Shown: positions 6,913-7,506 of the stretch, piece after piece
How positions within the stretch are numbered: position 1 is the stretch's first letter
Layout: every line of letters starts with the position of its first letter
Assembly (NCBI GenBank): GCA_033763135.1
Contig: JANRKY010000005.1
Coordinates: 1-7,506, forward strand
DNA from: DALYLB01 sp033763135
GTDB taxonomy: Bacteria > Acidobacteriota > Blastocatellia > RBC074
Reading direction: 5' to 3'
Length of the DNA stretch: 7,506 nt
Translations under genes and position numbers: made by a program
The notes under the pieces: model-generated
What the model was told of the DNA's origin: nothing
The model's database searches: none
The model's input: the letters and a program-made list of their open reading frames with translations, nothing else

Positions 6913-7317
6913 ATGAAACGATTTCACCTCTTCTTCGGTCTGGCGCTCCTGGTCGCTTTCGTCCTGACCGGGCAGTACATGGACAAGGTCCACAATCACC
7001 TCGAAGGCATGGAGATGGGCATGCGCATGCTCTATCGGACGCGCCACATCTTCCTCCTGCTCGCGAGCCTGACGCATCTCGGCCTGGGATTCTATCTGCA
7101 GCCGCGGACGGGCGCCTGGCAGCGCCGCACGCAACTGGCCGGAACCATCGTGCTCTCGCTCGGCGCCCTGCTCCTGCTCGCGGCCTTCTTTCTCGACTCC
7201 GCCCGGCGGGATCTCTCGACGCCTTATTCCCATTGGGGCGTCGAAGCCCTGCTCCTCGGCCTCGCGCTCCACGGCCTGAGCGGCCTCCGCGAAGCCCGCA
7301 CACCGGACGCCGCATGA
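6913..7317 (+). CDS. Small four-helix membrane protein with conserved-looking histidines, function unknown
   Basis: This 134-residue protein has four predicted membrane helices: ~5-22, ~45-62, ~75-93 and ~108-124. Histidines lie at 5, 27, 29, 45, 55, 107 and 120. H45 and H55 flank or sit in helix 2, and H107 and H120 lie at the two ends of helix 4. That spacing could allow heme b binding, but it is not proof. The first loop (VHNHLEGMEMGMRMLYRTRH) is rich in Met and His and could alternatively touch a metal. The ATG at 6913 follows AAGGA at 6897-6901 with an 11-base gap. An upstream in-frame TTG at 6826 lies inside the palindrome and would add 29 non-hydrophobic residues, so it was not chosen. 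The gene follows the diheme/beta-helix gene on the same strand with a 164-base gap and may be co-transcribed. I recognise no named family with certainty. Confidence 0.82.
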   Translation: MKRFHLFFGLALLVAFVLTGQYMDKVHNHLEGMEMGMRMLYRTRHIFLLLASLTHLGLGFYLQPRTGAWQRRTQLAGTIVLSLGALLLLAAFFLDSARRDLSTPYSHWGVEALLLGLALHGLSGLREARTPDAA

Positions 7318-7332
7318 ACCATGCGCCTCTTC

Positions 7333-7386
7333 GGCCTTGATCATCGTTCGGCCACGATGGGCGGGAGATCGGCCACAGAGCCACAG
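7333..7386 (+). repeat. Palindromic intergenic repeat, partial copy (copy 2)
   Basis: This segment begins with the same 14 bases as the copy at 123 (GGCCTTGATCATCG). It continues CGGCCACGATGGG, GGGAGATCGGCCACAGAGCC, differing from copy 1 by a few substitutions and two missing bases. Similarity fades after ~7386. Only the left arm is present in the window; the complementary right arm is either lost or lies beyond the end. It starts 15 bases after the stop codon of the small membrane protein gene, in the same orientation relative to that gene as copy 1 has to the partial gene at the left edge. Confidence 0.85.
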
Positions 7387-7404
7387 CGCGGCGGAGCCGC
7401 AACC

Positions 7405-7496
7405 AAATGCAGTACGGGGAGCGTCAGCGACCCGGGCCGCGGATCAAACGGCCCGTGATGAATCCTCAGGTCGCTGACGCTCCCCGTACTGCATTT
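7405..7496. repeat. Perfect 28-bp-arm palindrome with an inner hairpin
   Basis: Bases 7405-7432 are an exact reverse complement of 7469-7496 (28 of 28 pairs). Between them a second small hairpin forms: CGGGCCG at 7433-7439 pairs with CGGCCCG at 7449-7455, with a 9-base loop. The arms contain AGTACGGGGAGCGTCAGCG. There is no coding frame of note, and no T-run follows (TTTCTTG only), so an intrinsic terminator is possible but not typical. Complete arm identity implies recent formation or spread, or selection for the structure. It lies directly against the point where repeat copy 2 loses similarity. Confidence 0.9.
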
Positions 7497-7506
7497 CTTG
7501 CTCAAA

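Noticed and set aside
7405..7496. Palindrome considered as a CRISPR unit or a classical rho-independent terminator
   Set aside because: There is no repeat-spacer series, and no run of T follows the stem; a dispersed palindromic element explains it better.

Overview
The window is high in GC. It comes from a bacterium with an envelope able to hold a PBP1b-type peptidoglycan synthase and exported c-type cytochromes, most likely a diderm. The intergenic regions carry several unrelated palindromic repeats, a habit of repeat-rich genomes of environmental or poorly cultivated phyla. Nothing in the sequence fixes the taxon, and I do not name a phylum with confidence. All supported genes are on the + strand. 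The many long open frames on the - strand and in other + frames look like GC-driven shadows.

Layout. At 1-117 is the 3' end of an unrecognised gene. It is followed by a palindromic repeat (123-286) that fills almost all of the gap before a small NYN/YacP-type nuclease gene (305-796). A good sigma-70-like promoter (862-889) precedes a large class A penicillin-binding protein (935-4303). This protein has a transmembrane anchor, a UB2H-like region, a GT51 transglycosylase, a transpeptidase, and an unusually long proline-rich tail ending in a three-cysteine module. After a 144-base gap comes a 766-residue membrane-anchored protein (4448-6748) that joins a MauG/cytochrome-c-peroxidase-like diheme domain to a right-handed parallel beta-helix domain. 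A G-rich palindrome (6787-6857) separates it from a four-helix, histidine-containing small membrane protein (6913-7317). The window ends with a partial second copy of the first repeat (7333-7386), immediately followed by a perfect 28-bp-arm palindrome (7405-7496).

How the genes may work together. The NYN nuclease and the PBP look like independent housekeeping genes, since the PBP has its own promoter. The most interesting unit is the last pair. The diheme enzyme has the axial-ligand pattern of MauG (Tyr at the usual Met position, no distal His) rather than that of classical peroxidases. Its beta-helix half resembles a family that, as I recall it, is normally encoded next to a separate diheme cytochrome c. 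Here the two are one polypeptide, followed by a small membrane protein whose histidines could make it a redox partner. Together they may form an uncharacterised envelope redox module. That is inference from domain fusion and neighbourhood.
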